Source: JACZQZ01 sp046756945
GTDB taxonomy: Bacteria; Pseudomonadota; Alphaproteobacteria; Rhodospirillales; 2-02-FULL-58-16
Assembly: GCA_046756945.1 (NCBI GenBank)
Contig: JBHHXI010000046.1
Coordinates: 1 to 19,813, forward strand
Direction of reading: 5' to 3'
DNA length: 19,813 nucleotides
The notes under the pieces were generated by a model. That model searched no databases. It had not been told where the DNA came from and worked only from the letters and a program-made list of their open reading frames with translations. The position numbers and the translations under genes were made by a program. Below are positions 1-7,058 of this stretch, piece by piece. The stretch's first letter is position 1. The number at the start of each line of letters is the position of its first letter.

Positions 1-57
1 AGCCGGGAATTTACGCGACGACGGGTGAGGCCAGGGGCGGCGACGGCGGCAAATCCC

Positions 58-85
58 TTGCAACTCGCCGTCCATCCCGTACGAT
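58..85 (+). promoter_or_regulatory. candidate sigma70 promoter of the PagL-like gene
   Basis: A TTGCAA -35-like hexamer (58-63) and a TACGAT -10-like hexamer (80-85) are separated by 16 bases, each matching four of six consensus positions. The predicted start near 92 would leave a leader of about 27 nt before the GTG at 119. The remainder of 1-118 shows no convincing gene. Confidence 0.35.
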
Positions 86-118
86 GTTGCCGGCCAAACG
101 TCTTTCAGGGGGAGGACC

Positions 119-634
119 GTGCCGAGGGGAGGTTTCATAAGGGTTGCCGCGGCCGCCGTGGCGGGGCTGCTTTTTGCCTCGGGCGCGGCCCGTGCGGAGG
201 ATCCGGCTTTCCTGTCGGTGGCCGGGGGCTATTTCGACTTTAACCGCGCCAAGGACACCGCCATCGAGTTCCGCGGCGAGTACCGCTCGGATGCGAAGTT
301 CTGGATCTTCAAGCCCTTCGGCGGGCTGATGGCGACCACGGACGGCGGCTTTTACGGCTTTGGCGGGGTTCTGGTGGACGTGTTCCTGGGCAACCGTATC
401 GTGGTGACGCCGAGCTTCGCGCCCGGATATTACGAAGAAGGAAGCGGGCTCGACCTCGGCCATGCGGTGGAATTCCGCTCGCAGATCGAATTCGCCTACC
501 GGTTCGACGACCGCTCGCGGCTGGGCGTGGCCGTTTCCCACATGTCCAACGCCAGCCTCGGCGATACCAACCCGGGCACCGAATCGGCCATGGTGTACTA
601 TTCCATCCCCTTCAACACCCTGTTCGGCCGGTAA
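119..634 (+). CDS. acyloxyacyl hydrolase / lipid A 3-O-deacylase (PagL-like)
   Basis: This 171-residue protein is predicted to sit in the outer membrane and remove a 3-O-linked acyl chain from lipid A. Residues 1-26 form a signal peptide (basic start, Ala/Gly/Leu-rich core, ARA cleavage site). The mature part has alternating beta-barrel-like segments. The motif VSHMSNAS near the C terminus gives His141 and Ser143, with Glu155 fourteen residues after the histidine; this is the spacing of the PagL His-Ser-Glu catalytic triad. The chain ends in an aromatic (NTLFGR), reasonable for a barrel protein. The start is a GTG at 119 with a strong Shine-Dalgarno GGGGGAGG at 108-115. Family assignment rests on the triad and barrel pattern; substrate specificity is inferred. 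Confidence 0.85.
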   Translation: MPRGGFIRVAAAAVAGLLFASGAARAEDPAFLSVAGGYFDFNRAKDTAIEFRGEYRSDAKFWIFKPFGGLMATTDGGFYGFGGVLVDVFLGNRIVVTPSFAPGYYEEGSGLDLGHAVEFRSQIEFAYRFDDRSRLGVAVSHMSNASLGDTNPGTESAMVYYSIPFNTLFGR

Positions 635-669
635 CGGCCCGCCGTCTCGATCCGGCGCGCCGGCGCCCG

Positions 670-700
670 TTGATGCGCCACCGCCCAGGTGTGCTATAAA
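670..700 (+). promoter_or_regulatory. candidate promoter of tRNA-Arg
   Basis: TATAAA at 695-700 is preceded by TGC, giving an extended -10 (TGnTATAAA). A TTGATG -35-like hexamer lies at 670-675 with a long 19-base spacer, so the extended -10 probably carries the activity. Transcription would begin about 15 nt before the mature tRNA end at 722. Confidence 0.5.
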
Positions 701-721
701 ACGGCCCTATCGGCCACGCGC

Positions 722-798
722 GCGCCCGTAGCTCAGTTGGATAGAGCACCAGATTCCTAATCTGGGGGTCGTGGGTTCGAATCCCGCCGGGCGCGCCA
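722..798 (+). tRNA. tRNA-Arg (anticodon CCT)
   Basis: A full cloverleaf is present. The 7-bp acceptor stem is GCGCCCG (722-728) with CGGGCGC (788-794), the discriminator is G795 and CCA is encoded at 796-798. The D-arm contains GCTC/GAGC, the anticodon stem is CCAGA/TCTGG (749-753, 761-765) with loop TTCCTAA, and the anticodon CCT lies at 756-758. The T-arm is GTGGG-TTCGAAT-CCCGC. The tRNA decodes AGG, a rare arginine codon in GC-rich genomes. A run of five T follows at 801-805. Confidence 0.97.
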
Positions 799-824
799 TC
801 TTTTTCGGGACGCCGGAATTACCT

Positions 825-917
825 TGGCCGTGGCCTCACGGCCATGGGGGGGCTCCGCCCCCTCCACCCCCGCCAGGGGTCACAACCCCTGGACCCCGTT
901 CACCTGGCAGCGCCAGG
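825..917. repeat. row of four short perfect hairpins (REP-like palindrome cluster)
   Basis: Four inverted repeats follow each other: TGGCCGTG/CACGGCCA (825-832, 837-844), GGGGGC/GCCCCC (848-853, 857-862), CCAGGGG/CCCCTGG (873-879, 886-892) and CCTGGC/GCCAGG (903-908, 912-917). Loops are 3-6 bases. The stretch has no plausible gene and lies between the tRNA and the TauE-type permease. The composition resembles the extragenic palindromic repeats seen in GC-rich alphaproteobacteria. Copy number elsewhere cannot be judged here. The rest of 799-1095 holds nothing recognisable. Confidence 0.65.
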
Positions 918-1095
918 CCCGGCCGGCGCTTTCCGCGATACGCCACCGTCGCCCGTCACCGCCCTTCCGAATGTCAATTACTTGACTGACGGGACCCGGT
1001 CTGGGAAGAAGTATGCGGAAGTTCCGGGCAACCGGTAAATGCCGCGGGGTGATTGCGGCCAACGGGCGGGGCGGCAAACACCGAATACCATTGGC

Positions 1096-2190
1096 ATGAC
1101 CGAATCCTCATCCATCGGAAAAGAGTTCTTCACCCAGCAGTTCCCGATCATCGCCGTGGTTATGGGGCTGGGGTTTGCCGGCGCGTACCTCCAGCACGGT
1201 TTCCTGCCGGGCGCGGACATTGCCTTTCCCCTGGCCGGCGTCCGGGTTCCCATCTGGCATCTGGTGTGGATGGGCGCGTGGACGGGCTACACCATGGCCG
1301 TCGTCGGCGAGGCGGCGGGCATTTTCGCGCTGCCCTACACCATGTCCATCCTGCAGTTCACCGGCCTGCCGGTCACGCCGACGACGCAGCTTCTCACCTT
1401 TCTTAATCCCCTGGGCGCCCTCTTCGGTTTCCGCCGCAACAGGCAGTGGAACCTCGATTTCGCGCTGTGGGTCTGCCTGGGCGGCGTCGTTGGCGGCCTG
1501 ATCGGGCCTTTCGTCCGCCTGACCCTGCTTTCCGACGTCAAGCCGTTCACCTTCGTCGTCGGTCTGTCGTTGATCTTCGCCGGGGCCCACCTGTGTTACG
1601 CGTCGTTCCGGGGCTTTCGCAAGAGCTATCCCGCCGGTGGCCTGGAAGCCAAGTTCGCCGCCGAGGCGAAAGCGCGGCGGGACGCCGGCCTGCCGCCGAC
1701 GGGCATCCCCGCCGGCATCGGAATCGAAACGGTTTCGCGGGGCGGGGGCCGCCTTACTATCGCTTTCTGGGACGTCACCTGGACCGTCAGTCAGTTCGTT
1801 CTGTTCGTCACCGGGGCCGTGGTCGGGATCATATCGGCGGCCCTCGGCGTCGGCGGCGGATTCCTGCTGGTTCCGATCTTCGCCGCCATTTACGGACTGC
1901 CCATGTACGTCCTGGTGGCGGCGACGATCCCCTACGTGATCGTGCTTTCCGCCGTCGGCCTTTTCACCTACGGCGTCATCGCGCCGGCGTTCACCGGCGT
2001 TACGGTTCAGCCCGAGTGGGCGTGGGGGTTCTTTGCCGCCGCCGGCGGCATTTTCGGTTCCTGGTGCGCCGCCAAGACCCAACGGTTCGTCCCCGAGCAT
2101 TTCCTCAAGGCCATGCTTGGCGGGATTACGGGTATCGCCGGAACCCTTTACGCCATAGACTTTTTCTTTACCCTGCCGTTCCGCATCTAG
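1096..2190 (+). CDS. TauE/SafE (TSUP) family membrane permease
   Basis: This 364-residue integral membrane protein has about eight hydrophobic segments arranged as two halves, joined by a basic/Ala-rich cytoplasmic linker around residues 175-215. The second half contains the typical Gly-rich stretch SAALGVGGGFLLVP, as in TauE/SafE proteins; a related segment (GEAAGIFALPY) lies in the first half. The family exports or imports sulfite, sulfoacetate, sulfolactate or other small organosulfur and carboxylate anions; which one applies here cannot be read from the sequence. An in-frame ATG at 1039 would add 19 polar residues. I prefer 1096 because it begins just before the first helix, although neither start has a strong Shine-Dalgarno sequence. 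A 31-codon membrane protein gene follows after 11 nt. Confidence 0.85.
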   Translation: MTESSSIGKEFFTQQFPIIAVVMGLGFAGAYLQHGFLPGADIAFPLAGVRVPIWHLVWMGAWTGYTMAVVGEAAGIFALPYTMSILQFTGLPVTPTTQLLTFLNPLGALFGFRRNRQWNLDFALWVCLGGVVGGLIGPFVRLTLLSDVKPFTFVVGLSLIFAGAHLCYASFRGFRKSYPAGGLEAKFAAEAKARRDAGLPPTGIPAGIGIETVSRGGGRLTIAFWDVTWTVSQFVLFVTGAVVGIISAALGVGGGFLLVPIFAAIYGLPMYVLVAATIPYVIVLSAVGLFTYGVIAPAFTGVTVQPEWAWGFFAAAGGIFGSWCAAKTQRFVPEHFLKAMLGGITGIAGTLYAIDFFFTLPFRI

Positions 2191-2201
2191 GGTTTGGACG
2201 C

Positions 2202-2297
2202 ATGAAACATTTCCACCGGGTCGCGCCCTATCTGCCGTTCATCGTGCTGGCGGCGGCGGTCGTGGTCGCCGTGTATCACATACAGGTGTACTGGTAG
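2202..2297 (+). CDS. small single-helix membrane protein (31 aa)
   Basis: An ATG at 2202 opens a 31-codon frame ending in TAG, 11 nt after the permease stop. The peptide has a basic start (MKHFHR), one hydrophobic helix of about 18 residues rich in Val, Ala and Ile, and an aromatic end (VYW). This is the design of small accessory subunits of membrane proteins. The tight spacing suggests co-transcription and perhaps association with the TauE-type permease. No function is known to me. The frame is short and could be chance, but its composition is coherent. There is only weak Shine-Dalgarno complementarity. Confidence 0.5.
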   Translation: MKHFHRVAPYLPFIVLAAAVVVAVYHIQVYW

Positions 2298-2342
2298 GGC
2301 GCCGGGTTCCCGCGGCCCCACGGATCGCGTTCAACCCTTCCC

Positions 2343-3287
2343 TCACGCCACCTGGTGCAGCAGGGCCTCGCCCAGGGCCAGGCGGCGGCAGTTCTCGACC
2401 GCCACCTGCAGGCTGCGCTCGAGGGTTTCCCCGCTCAGCCACGCCACGTGGGGGCTGATCACCACGTTCTCCAGCCCCAGCACGGGATCGCCCTCAAGCA
2501 CAGGTTCGTCGGCGAAGACGTCTAGCCCGGCGGCGCCGAGGCGTCCCTGCGTGAGCGCCTCGATCAGCGCCGCCTGGTCGACCAGCCCGCCGCGCGCCGT
2601 ATTCACCAGCACCGCCCCCGGCTTCATGCGCGCCAGGGCGCCGGCATCGACCAGGCCTTCGGTCTCTTCCGTCAGCGGCAGGTGCAGCGACACGATGTCG
2701 GACTCGGCCAGCAGGTCGTCGAATTGCCGCCAGTCGCCGGCCGCGCCGGGCTTCGGCGCCGTCGCCGTGTACAGCACGACCGCCCCCATCGCCGCGAGGA
2801 TGGGCGCCAGGATGCGCGGCACCGCGCCGTACCCCACCAGTCCCACCGTCCGTCCGCAGATTTCCCCCAGCCCGTCCTGCAACCGGGGCGGCCAGTCCCA
2901 GCCGGCGCCGCGCCGCATGGCGGCGTCGAAGGCGGGCAGCCGGCGCAGCGCGGCAAGCATCAACAGCAGCGTCATCTCGGCCACGGCGCGGCTGTTGGTG
3001 CCGGGCATGTTGGCCACCGCGATGCCGCGCGCCCGCGCCGCCTCGAGATCGATGGTGTTGAGACCGACGCCGATCTTCTGAATGAAGCGCAGGCGCGGGG
3101 CGCCGGCGATGACGTCTGCAGTCACCGGCCGCAGCACATGCCACAGCACCTCGGCCCCGGCCATGAGGCGCGAGAACCGGGCATGGTCCCCTTCCGCGCA
3201 GGGGGTGACCGACAGCCCCTCGGCGGAAAGGGCCGCCAGCCGGCGCACGAGCCCAGGCCCCGCGTCATAGTGAAACACCACCTTCAT
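2343..3287 (-). CDS. D-2-hydroxyacid dehydrogenase (NAD(P)-dependent)
   Basis: This 314-residue protein belongs to the D-isomer-specific 2-hydroxyacid dehydrogenase family, which includes glycerate, phosphoglycerate and glyoxylate/hydroxypyruvate reductases. The Rossmann nucleotide-binding site is at about 147-160 (VGLVGYGAVP), where Pro157 replaces the usual third glycine of GxGxxG. The catalytic set is complete: Arg232 (NTARGG), Glu261 (FADEP) and His280 (ISPHVAW). No ACT domain is present, so it is not a long-form SerA. The start at 3287 has a good Shine-Dalgarno sequence (GGGGGAAG); a frame open further upstream to 3758 is non-homologous and overlaps the divergent kinase. It lies back to back with the kinase-enolase pair. 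The substrate is unknown; reduction of hydroxypyruvate or glyoxylate is one possibility. Confidence 0.9.
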   Translation of the reverse strand: MKVVFHYDAGPGLVRRLAALSAEGLSVTPCAEGDHARFSRLMAGAEVLWHVLRPVTADVIAGAPRLRFIQKIGVGLNTIDLEAARARGIAVANMPGTNSRAVAEMTLLLMLAALRRLPAFDAAMRRGAGWDWPPRLQDGLGEICGRTVGLVGYGAVPRILAPILAAMGAVVLYTATAPKPGAAGDWRQFDDLLAESDIVSLHLPLTEETEGLVDAGALARMKPGAVLVNTARGGLVDQAALIEALTQGRLGAAGLDVFADEPVLEGDPVLGLENVVISPHVAWLSGETLERSLQVAVENCRRLALGEALLHQVA

Positions 3288-3422
3288 CGCCGGTCTTCCC
3301 CCGGGATCGCCGCCCACAGAGCCCCGGACCCTATCACAAACCCGTCGCCCCACATACGGGCGGGCGGGGCTTGCGGCCATTCCCCGGCCCGCCGGGCGGT
3401 CCTTCACGCCGCGGCAGCGGGA

Positions 3423-3451
3423 TTGCGTCGCCACCGGCCTTTCTGAATACT
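3423..3451 (+). promoter_or_regulatory. weak candidate promoter for kinase-enolase genes
   Basis: TTGCGT (3423-3428) and AATACT (3446-3451) are spaced by 17 bases in the 238-nt divergent region between the dehydrogenase and the kinase. The match is modest, and no operator-like repeat stands out in 3288-3525. Confidence 0.22.
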
Positions 3452-3525
3452 GGACGGCGCCGCGGAAACGCGGCGGCCCGGCGCCGCTACGCCGGGACCC
3501 TGTCGCGAAGGGGACTCCCCGACCC

Positions 3526-4557
3526 ATGGCAAAGGCCTTGCCGAACGACAGACCCGCGCCCCTGCCCGAAGACGTCGGTGCGGCGTTGGCGCGCATGGGG
3601 CTGGCGGCGCCCGGCGAACACCTGCGCGCGGTGCGGCTGACCGGCGGGGTCTCTTCGGACATCTGGCGGGTCGAGCTGGCGTCGGGGCCGGCCTGCATCA
3701 AGCGCGCCCTGCCCAGGCTTCGGGTGGCGGCCGACTGGCGCGCGCCCGTCGAGCGCAACGCCTACGAATTCGCCTGGATGCAGACCGCCCGGGCGATCGT
3801 CCCCGGGGTCGTGCCCGAGGTGTTGGGCGCCGACGCCGAAGCCGGCATGTTCGTCATGCGCTTCCTCGACCCCGGCACCCACCGCTTGTGGAAGGCGCGC
3901 CTCCATGACGGCGTGGCCGAGGCGGACACGGCCCGGGCCGTCGGCGAACGGCTGGTCCGCATCCACGCGGCGACGGCCGGAGACCCGGTCGTCGCCGGGC
4001 GTTTCGCCACCGATCACATCTTTCACTGCATCCGGCTGGAGCCCTACCTGCTCGCCGCCGGCCGCGCCCATCCCGACCGCGCCGCCGCCCTCGGGGCCCT
4101 TGCCGAGACCACCGCCGGGACCAGGCGGGCCCTGGTCCACGGCGACGTCAGCCCGAAGAATATCCTTGTCGGGCCCGAGGGCCCCGTTTTCCTGGACGCC
4201 GAGTGCGCCTGGTACGGGGACCCGGCCTTCGACCTGGCGTTCTGCCTCAACCACCTTTTGCTGAAGTGCCTGTGGACGCCCCGGGCGGCGCGCGCTTTCC
4301 TGGCCTGCTTCGACGCCCTTGCCGGCGCCTACCGGGACGGCGTCGACTGGGAGGAGCGCGATGCGCTGGAGGCGCGCACCGCCCGCCTGCTGCCGGGGTT
4401 GCTCCTGGCCCGGGTGGACGGCAAGTCGCCGGTCGAGTACCTGACCCGCGAATCCGATCTCGACCGCGTGCGCCGGGTGGCGCGGGCGCTGCTGGCGAAG
4501 CCGGTGGACACCTTGGACGCCGTGCGCGGCGCCTGGGCGACGGAGATCGGCCCATGA
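3526..4557 (+). CDS. APH-fold phosphotransferase (small-molecule kinase)
   Basis: This 343-residue cytoplasmic kinase has the aminoglycoside-phosphotransferase/choline-kinase fold. The N lobe has a nucleotide loop-like LTGGVSSDIWRVE (38-50) and an ATP-contacting lysine candidate in CIKRA (Lys59). The C lobe carries the Brenner motif LVHGDVSPKN, with catalytic Asp207 and Asn212, followed by the metal-binding Asp224 in VFLDAECAWYGDPAFD. The last motif resembles methylthioribose and homoserine kinases more than antibiotic kinases, so a metabolic hydroxyl acceptor is likely. The stop overlaps the start of the enolase-like gene (ATGA at 4554-4557), implying translational coupling and a shared pathway. 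The best Shine-Dalgarno (GAAGGGGA) is rather far from ATG 3526. The exact substrate is not recognisable. Confidence 0.85.
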   Translation: MAKALPNDRPAPLPEDVGAALARMGLAAPGEHLRAVRLTGGVSSDIWRVELASGPACIKRALPRLRVAADWRAPVERNAYEFAWMQTARAIVPGVVPEVLGADAEAGMFVMRFLDPGTHRLWKARLHDGVAEADTARAVGERLVRIHAATAGDPVVAGRFATDHIFHCIRLEPYLLAAGRAHPDRAAALGALAETTAGTRRALVHGDVSPKNILVGPEGPVFLDAECAWYGDPAFDLAFCLNHLLLKCLWTPRAARAFLACFDALAGAYRDGVDWEERDALEARTARLLPGLLLARVDGKSPVEYLTRESDLDRVRRVARALLAKPVDTLDAVRGAWATEIGP

Positions 4558-5831
4558 CGGAAACCGCCATCGCCCAGGTGAGGGGACGGCGGGTGTGGGA
4601 TTCGCGCGGCCGCCCCACGGTCGAGGCCGAGGTCCGCCTCGCCGGCGGCGCCGCGGGCCGGGCCATGGCGCCGGCGGGGGCGTCCCGGGGCCGGGGCGAG
4701 GCCGTCGACCTGCGCGACGGCGGAGACCGTCTCGGCGGCTTCGACGTGCGAACGGCCCTCGCCCATGTCAACGGCGAAATCGCCGCGGCGCTTTCAGGCG
4801 CCGATGCCGCCGGCCAGGAAGCGGTGGACCGCCTCCTCGTCGACCTGGACGGCACGCCGGACAAGGGGCGCCTCGGCGGCAACGCCCTCATCGCCGTTTC
4901 CATGGCCGTCGCCCACGCCGCCGCGGCCGCCGCCGGGGAGCCCTTGTGGCGGCACTTGGGCGGGGAGAAGCCCGGCCGCATGCCGGTGCCCCAGGTCCAG
5001 ATCTTCGGCGGCGGCGCCCACGCGGGACGCCGGGTGGACATCCAGGACTTCATGGTCGTGGCCCTGGCGGCGGACAGTTTCGGCCAAGCCCTGGAATGGA
5101 CGGCAGACGTGTACCGGGCCGCCGGCCGCCTGATGGAACAGGCCGGCACCCTTCACGGAGTCGCCGACGAGGGCGGCTATTGGCCGGTGTTCGCGACCAA
5201 CGAGGAAGCACTGGAAACCCTGGTCCGCGCCATCGAGGACGCCGGTTTCGTGCCGGGAGACGAGATCGCCGTCTGCCTCGACGTGGCGGCGTCCCAGTTG
5301 GGCGGCGGCGGGCGCTACCGCCTGGGCCTCGAGGGACGGGAACTGGACTCGGACGGCCTGGCCGAAATGCTGGCCGGCTGGATCGGGCGCTACCCCATCG
5401 TCTCCATCGAGGACCCCCTGGCCGAGGACGACGAAGAGGGCTTCAGGCGCTTCACCCGCGCCGTCGGCGGGAAGGTCCAGATCGTCGGCGACGATTTCCT
5501 GGTCACCGACGCCGGGCGGGTGCGCCGGGCCGCCAAGGCCGGCGCCTGCAACGCCGTACTGGTCAAACCCAACCAGGCGGGCACCCTGAGCGAGGCGAGG
5601 GCGGCGCTGGAGGCGGCCAGGGCCGCCGGATGGGGGACCATCGTCTCGGCCCGCTCGGGCGAAACCGAGGACGTGACCATCGTCCATCTGGCCGTCGGCT
5701 GGGACGCCGGCCAGATCAAGGTGGGCGCGTTCGCGCGCTCCGAACGGATGGCCAAGTGGAACGAGGGCTTGCGCATCGAGGAATCCCTGGGCCCGGCGGC
5801 CCGCTTCGCCGGACGGGAGCCCTTCCCGTGA
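4554..5831 (+). CDS. enolase-family protein (divergent paralogue)
   Basis: This 425-residue protein is colinear with enolase (2-phosphoglycerate to phosphoenolpyruvate). Metal ligands are present: Asp243 (CLDVA), Glu286 (SIEDP) and the Asp313-Asp314 pair. So are catalytic Lys338 (LVKPN) and Lys389 (GQIKVG), the general-acid region Glu206 (DEGG), His156 (AHAG), the loop Ser44, and Arg367-Ser368. Two positions differ from canonical enolase by motif alignment: the second acid (IQEF in enolase) is Asp165 (IQDF), and the His before Arg-Ser (HRSGETED) is Ala366 (ARSGETED). The loop PSGASTG is changed to PAGASRG. It therefore looks like an active metal enzyme with altered phosphate or substrate handling, perhaps not the housekeeping enolase. 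GGAG lies 8 nt before ATG 4554. Confidence 0.88.
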   Translation: MTETAIAQVRGRRVWDSRGRPTVEAEVRLAGGAAGRAMAPAGASRGRGEAVDLRDGGDRLGGFDVRTALAHVNGEIAAALSGADAAGQEAVDRLLVDLDGTPDKGRLGGNALIAVSMAVAHAAAAAAGEPLWRHLGGEKPGRMPVPQVQIFGGGAHAGRRVDIQDFMVVALAADSFGQALEWTADVYRAAGRLMEQAGTLHGVADEGGYWPVFATNEEALETLVRAIEDAGFVPGDEIAVCLDVAASQLGGGGRYRLGLEGRELDSDGLAEMLAGWIGRYPIVSIEDPLAEDDEEGFRRFTRAVGGKVQIVGDDFLVTDAGRVRRAAKAGACNAVLVKPNQAGTLSEARAALEAARAAGWGTIVSARSGETEDVTIVHLAVGWDAGQIKVGAFARSERMAKWNEGLRIEESLGPAARFAGREPFP

Positions 5832-5901
5832 TCGGCGGGCCGGGCGCGGAGCGGTCTGGGGCCGGCCCGGGACGGGGCCTTCCCTTGCGTGGTGGCCGAG
5901 C

Positions 5902-6423
5902 ATGATCGCGCTGACCCACCTGGCGGCCCTGGACCGGGTGATCCCCCGGGTGAAACCGGTGCGGCTCGTCTCGCTGCTCGAGCCCGAGGCGATGATCGAG
6001 ACGCCCGGCGGCATCGACCCGGCGATGCACCTGAAGATCGAGGTGGACGACGTCGTCGCGCCACGCCCCGGCTACATCCATCCGCGCGAAGACCACGTCC
6101 GGCGTCTGCTCGAGTTCGGCGCCCGGTGGGACGGGGAAACATCTCTCCTTGTGCATTGCGCGGGCGGGCGGTCGCGGTCGCCGGCGGCGCTGATGATTTT
6201 GGTGGCGCAAAAAAATCCCGGCCGTGAGGCGGAGGTCGCGCGCATGCTGTGCGAACGGGCGCCGCACATCTGTCCCAACCGGTTGATGGTCGAATTCGGG
6301 GACCGGGTGCTGGGCCTGGACGGCAGGCTGGTCGCGGCCCTTGACGGCATGCCGCCGCCCGATGGCACGCTCCTGGAAGGCTTCAGGTCCTTCCCGGTGC
6401 GCATCGGCGGGCGCGGAGCGTGA
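5902..6423 (+). CDS. Cys-based protein tyrosine phosphatase-like protein
   Basis: The 173-residue protein has the Cys-x5-Arg signature HCAGGRSRSPAA, giving nucleophile Cys86 and phosphate-binding Arg92. A preceding acidic segment, LKIEVDDVV (44-52), occupies the place of the loop that usually supplies the general-acid Asp (Asp49 or Asp50). This matches the small alphaproteobacterial tyrosine-phosphatase/dual-specificity group. No signal peptide or membrane segment is visible, so it is cytoplasmic. It begins 70 nt after the enolase-like gene on the same strand and may be co-transcribed; whether its substrate is a protein or a small phosphorylated metabolite cannot be told. The Shine-Dalgarno sequence is weak. 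Confidence 0.82.
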   Translation: MIALTHLAALDRVIPRVKPVRLVSLLEPEAMIETPGGIDPAMHLKIEVDDVVAPRPGYIHPREDHVRRLLEFGARWDGETSLLVHCAGGRSRSPAALMILVAQKNPGREAEVARMLCERAPHICPNRLMVEFGDRVLGLDGRLVAALDGMPPPDGTLLEGFRSFPVRIGGRGA

Positions 6424-6436
6424 CGCCGCTTTCGTT

Positions 6437-6465
6437 CCGCCATTGGCGGGCGCCCCTCAAGGGGC
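6437..6465. terminator. candidate two-hairpin terminator between convergent genes
   Basis: CCGCC-ATT-GGCGG (6437-6449) and GCCCC-TCAA-GGGGC (6452-6465) lie in the 42-nt gap between the phosphatase (+) and the small membrane protein (-). On the plus strand the second hairpin is followed by TCATTTT, a short T-tract, so termination is better supported for the plus-strand genes. Confidence 0.4.
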
Positions 6466-6870
6466 TCATTTTCCCCCGAAGGTGCCGACCAGGAAGCCCG
6501 CCACGGCGAGCATTACCAAGGCAATGCCGCCGATGCTGAGAACAAGGATGATCAGGTATTTGACGGCGTCGGAACCATCCTTTTTTTCGGCCACGGCCGG
6601 CGCCGCGGGCGCATCTTTGGTTTCTTCCTGAGGCGCGGGTTTCGGCGGCCCTTTCTGGGCGCCCCTCACCTCGTTGAAAATGGTCCTGGTAATCGTTCTG
6701 TCGGCTTCGTCGTCGTAGGTTTCCTGGATGACCTTGACGGCCTTCAGGTGACGGTTTTCAAGGAGGGCGCGGGCTTCGTACAACGCCACCTCCCGGTCGT
6801 CGTTAACCGATTCGATCATCCAGTTGTCGCCCCTGGTCGACAACACCTCGTATGAAACGGACCTGGCCAT
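6466..6870 (-). CDS. small membrane protein, tandem paralogue A (function unknown)
   Basis: This 134-residue protein has three parts. An N-terminal domain of about 70 residues is charged and includes YEVLS, DNWMIESVNDDREVALYEARALL and VKVIQETYDDE. A low-complexity Pro/Ala/Lys linker spans about 71-100. One C-terminal transmembrane helix or hairpin spans about 104-131 and ends GTFGGK. About 40 of the first 70 residues are identical by eye to the product at 7059-7454, so the pair arose by tandem duplication. An AGGGA Shine-Dalgarno precedes ATG 6870. I do not recognise the domain. The layout suggests a cytosolic head tethered to the inner membrane. Confidence 0.75.
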   Translation of the reverse strand: MARSVSYEVLSTRGDNWMIESVNDDREVALYEARALLENRHLKAVKVIQETYDDEADRTITRTIFNEVRGAQKGPPKPAPQEETKDAPAAPAVAEKKDGSDAVKYLIILVLSIGGIALVMLAVAGFLVGTFGGK

Positions 6871-7058
6871 ATCATTATCCCTGTCGCCCCATCCGGCGTG
6901 TCAAGAGAGTCCTTGACTTGGAGCGCGTGTCGCCCGGCGTCTTCGGAGTCCCTTTCCCCCGCCACTGGCCTCCCAGCCACCGGCCCCGTAATCGCGACGC
7001 CTCCTGAAAACCTTCGCGGGCCGCCTTGTCTCTGCCGCCGGCGCCCGGCGCGGCGTTC

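Noticed and set aside
722..1095. tRNA-Arg as an integration site of a genomic island
   Set aside because: No integrase, no repeat of the tRNA 3' end in the window, and flanking genes are ordinary.
3288..3758. N-terminal extension of the D-2-hydroxyacid dehydrogenase to 471 residues
   Set aside because: Overlaps the kinase gene, is low complexity, and the ATG at 3287 has a good Shine-Dalgarno sequence and starts the conserved fold.
6874..6904. TTGACA with GATAAT upstream of small membrane protein A
   Set aside because: The spacer is 19 bases and the predicted start would fall in the ATG codon, which conflicts with the visible Shine-Dalgarno sequence.
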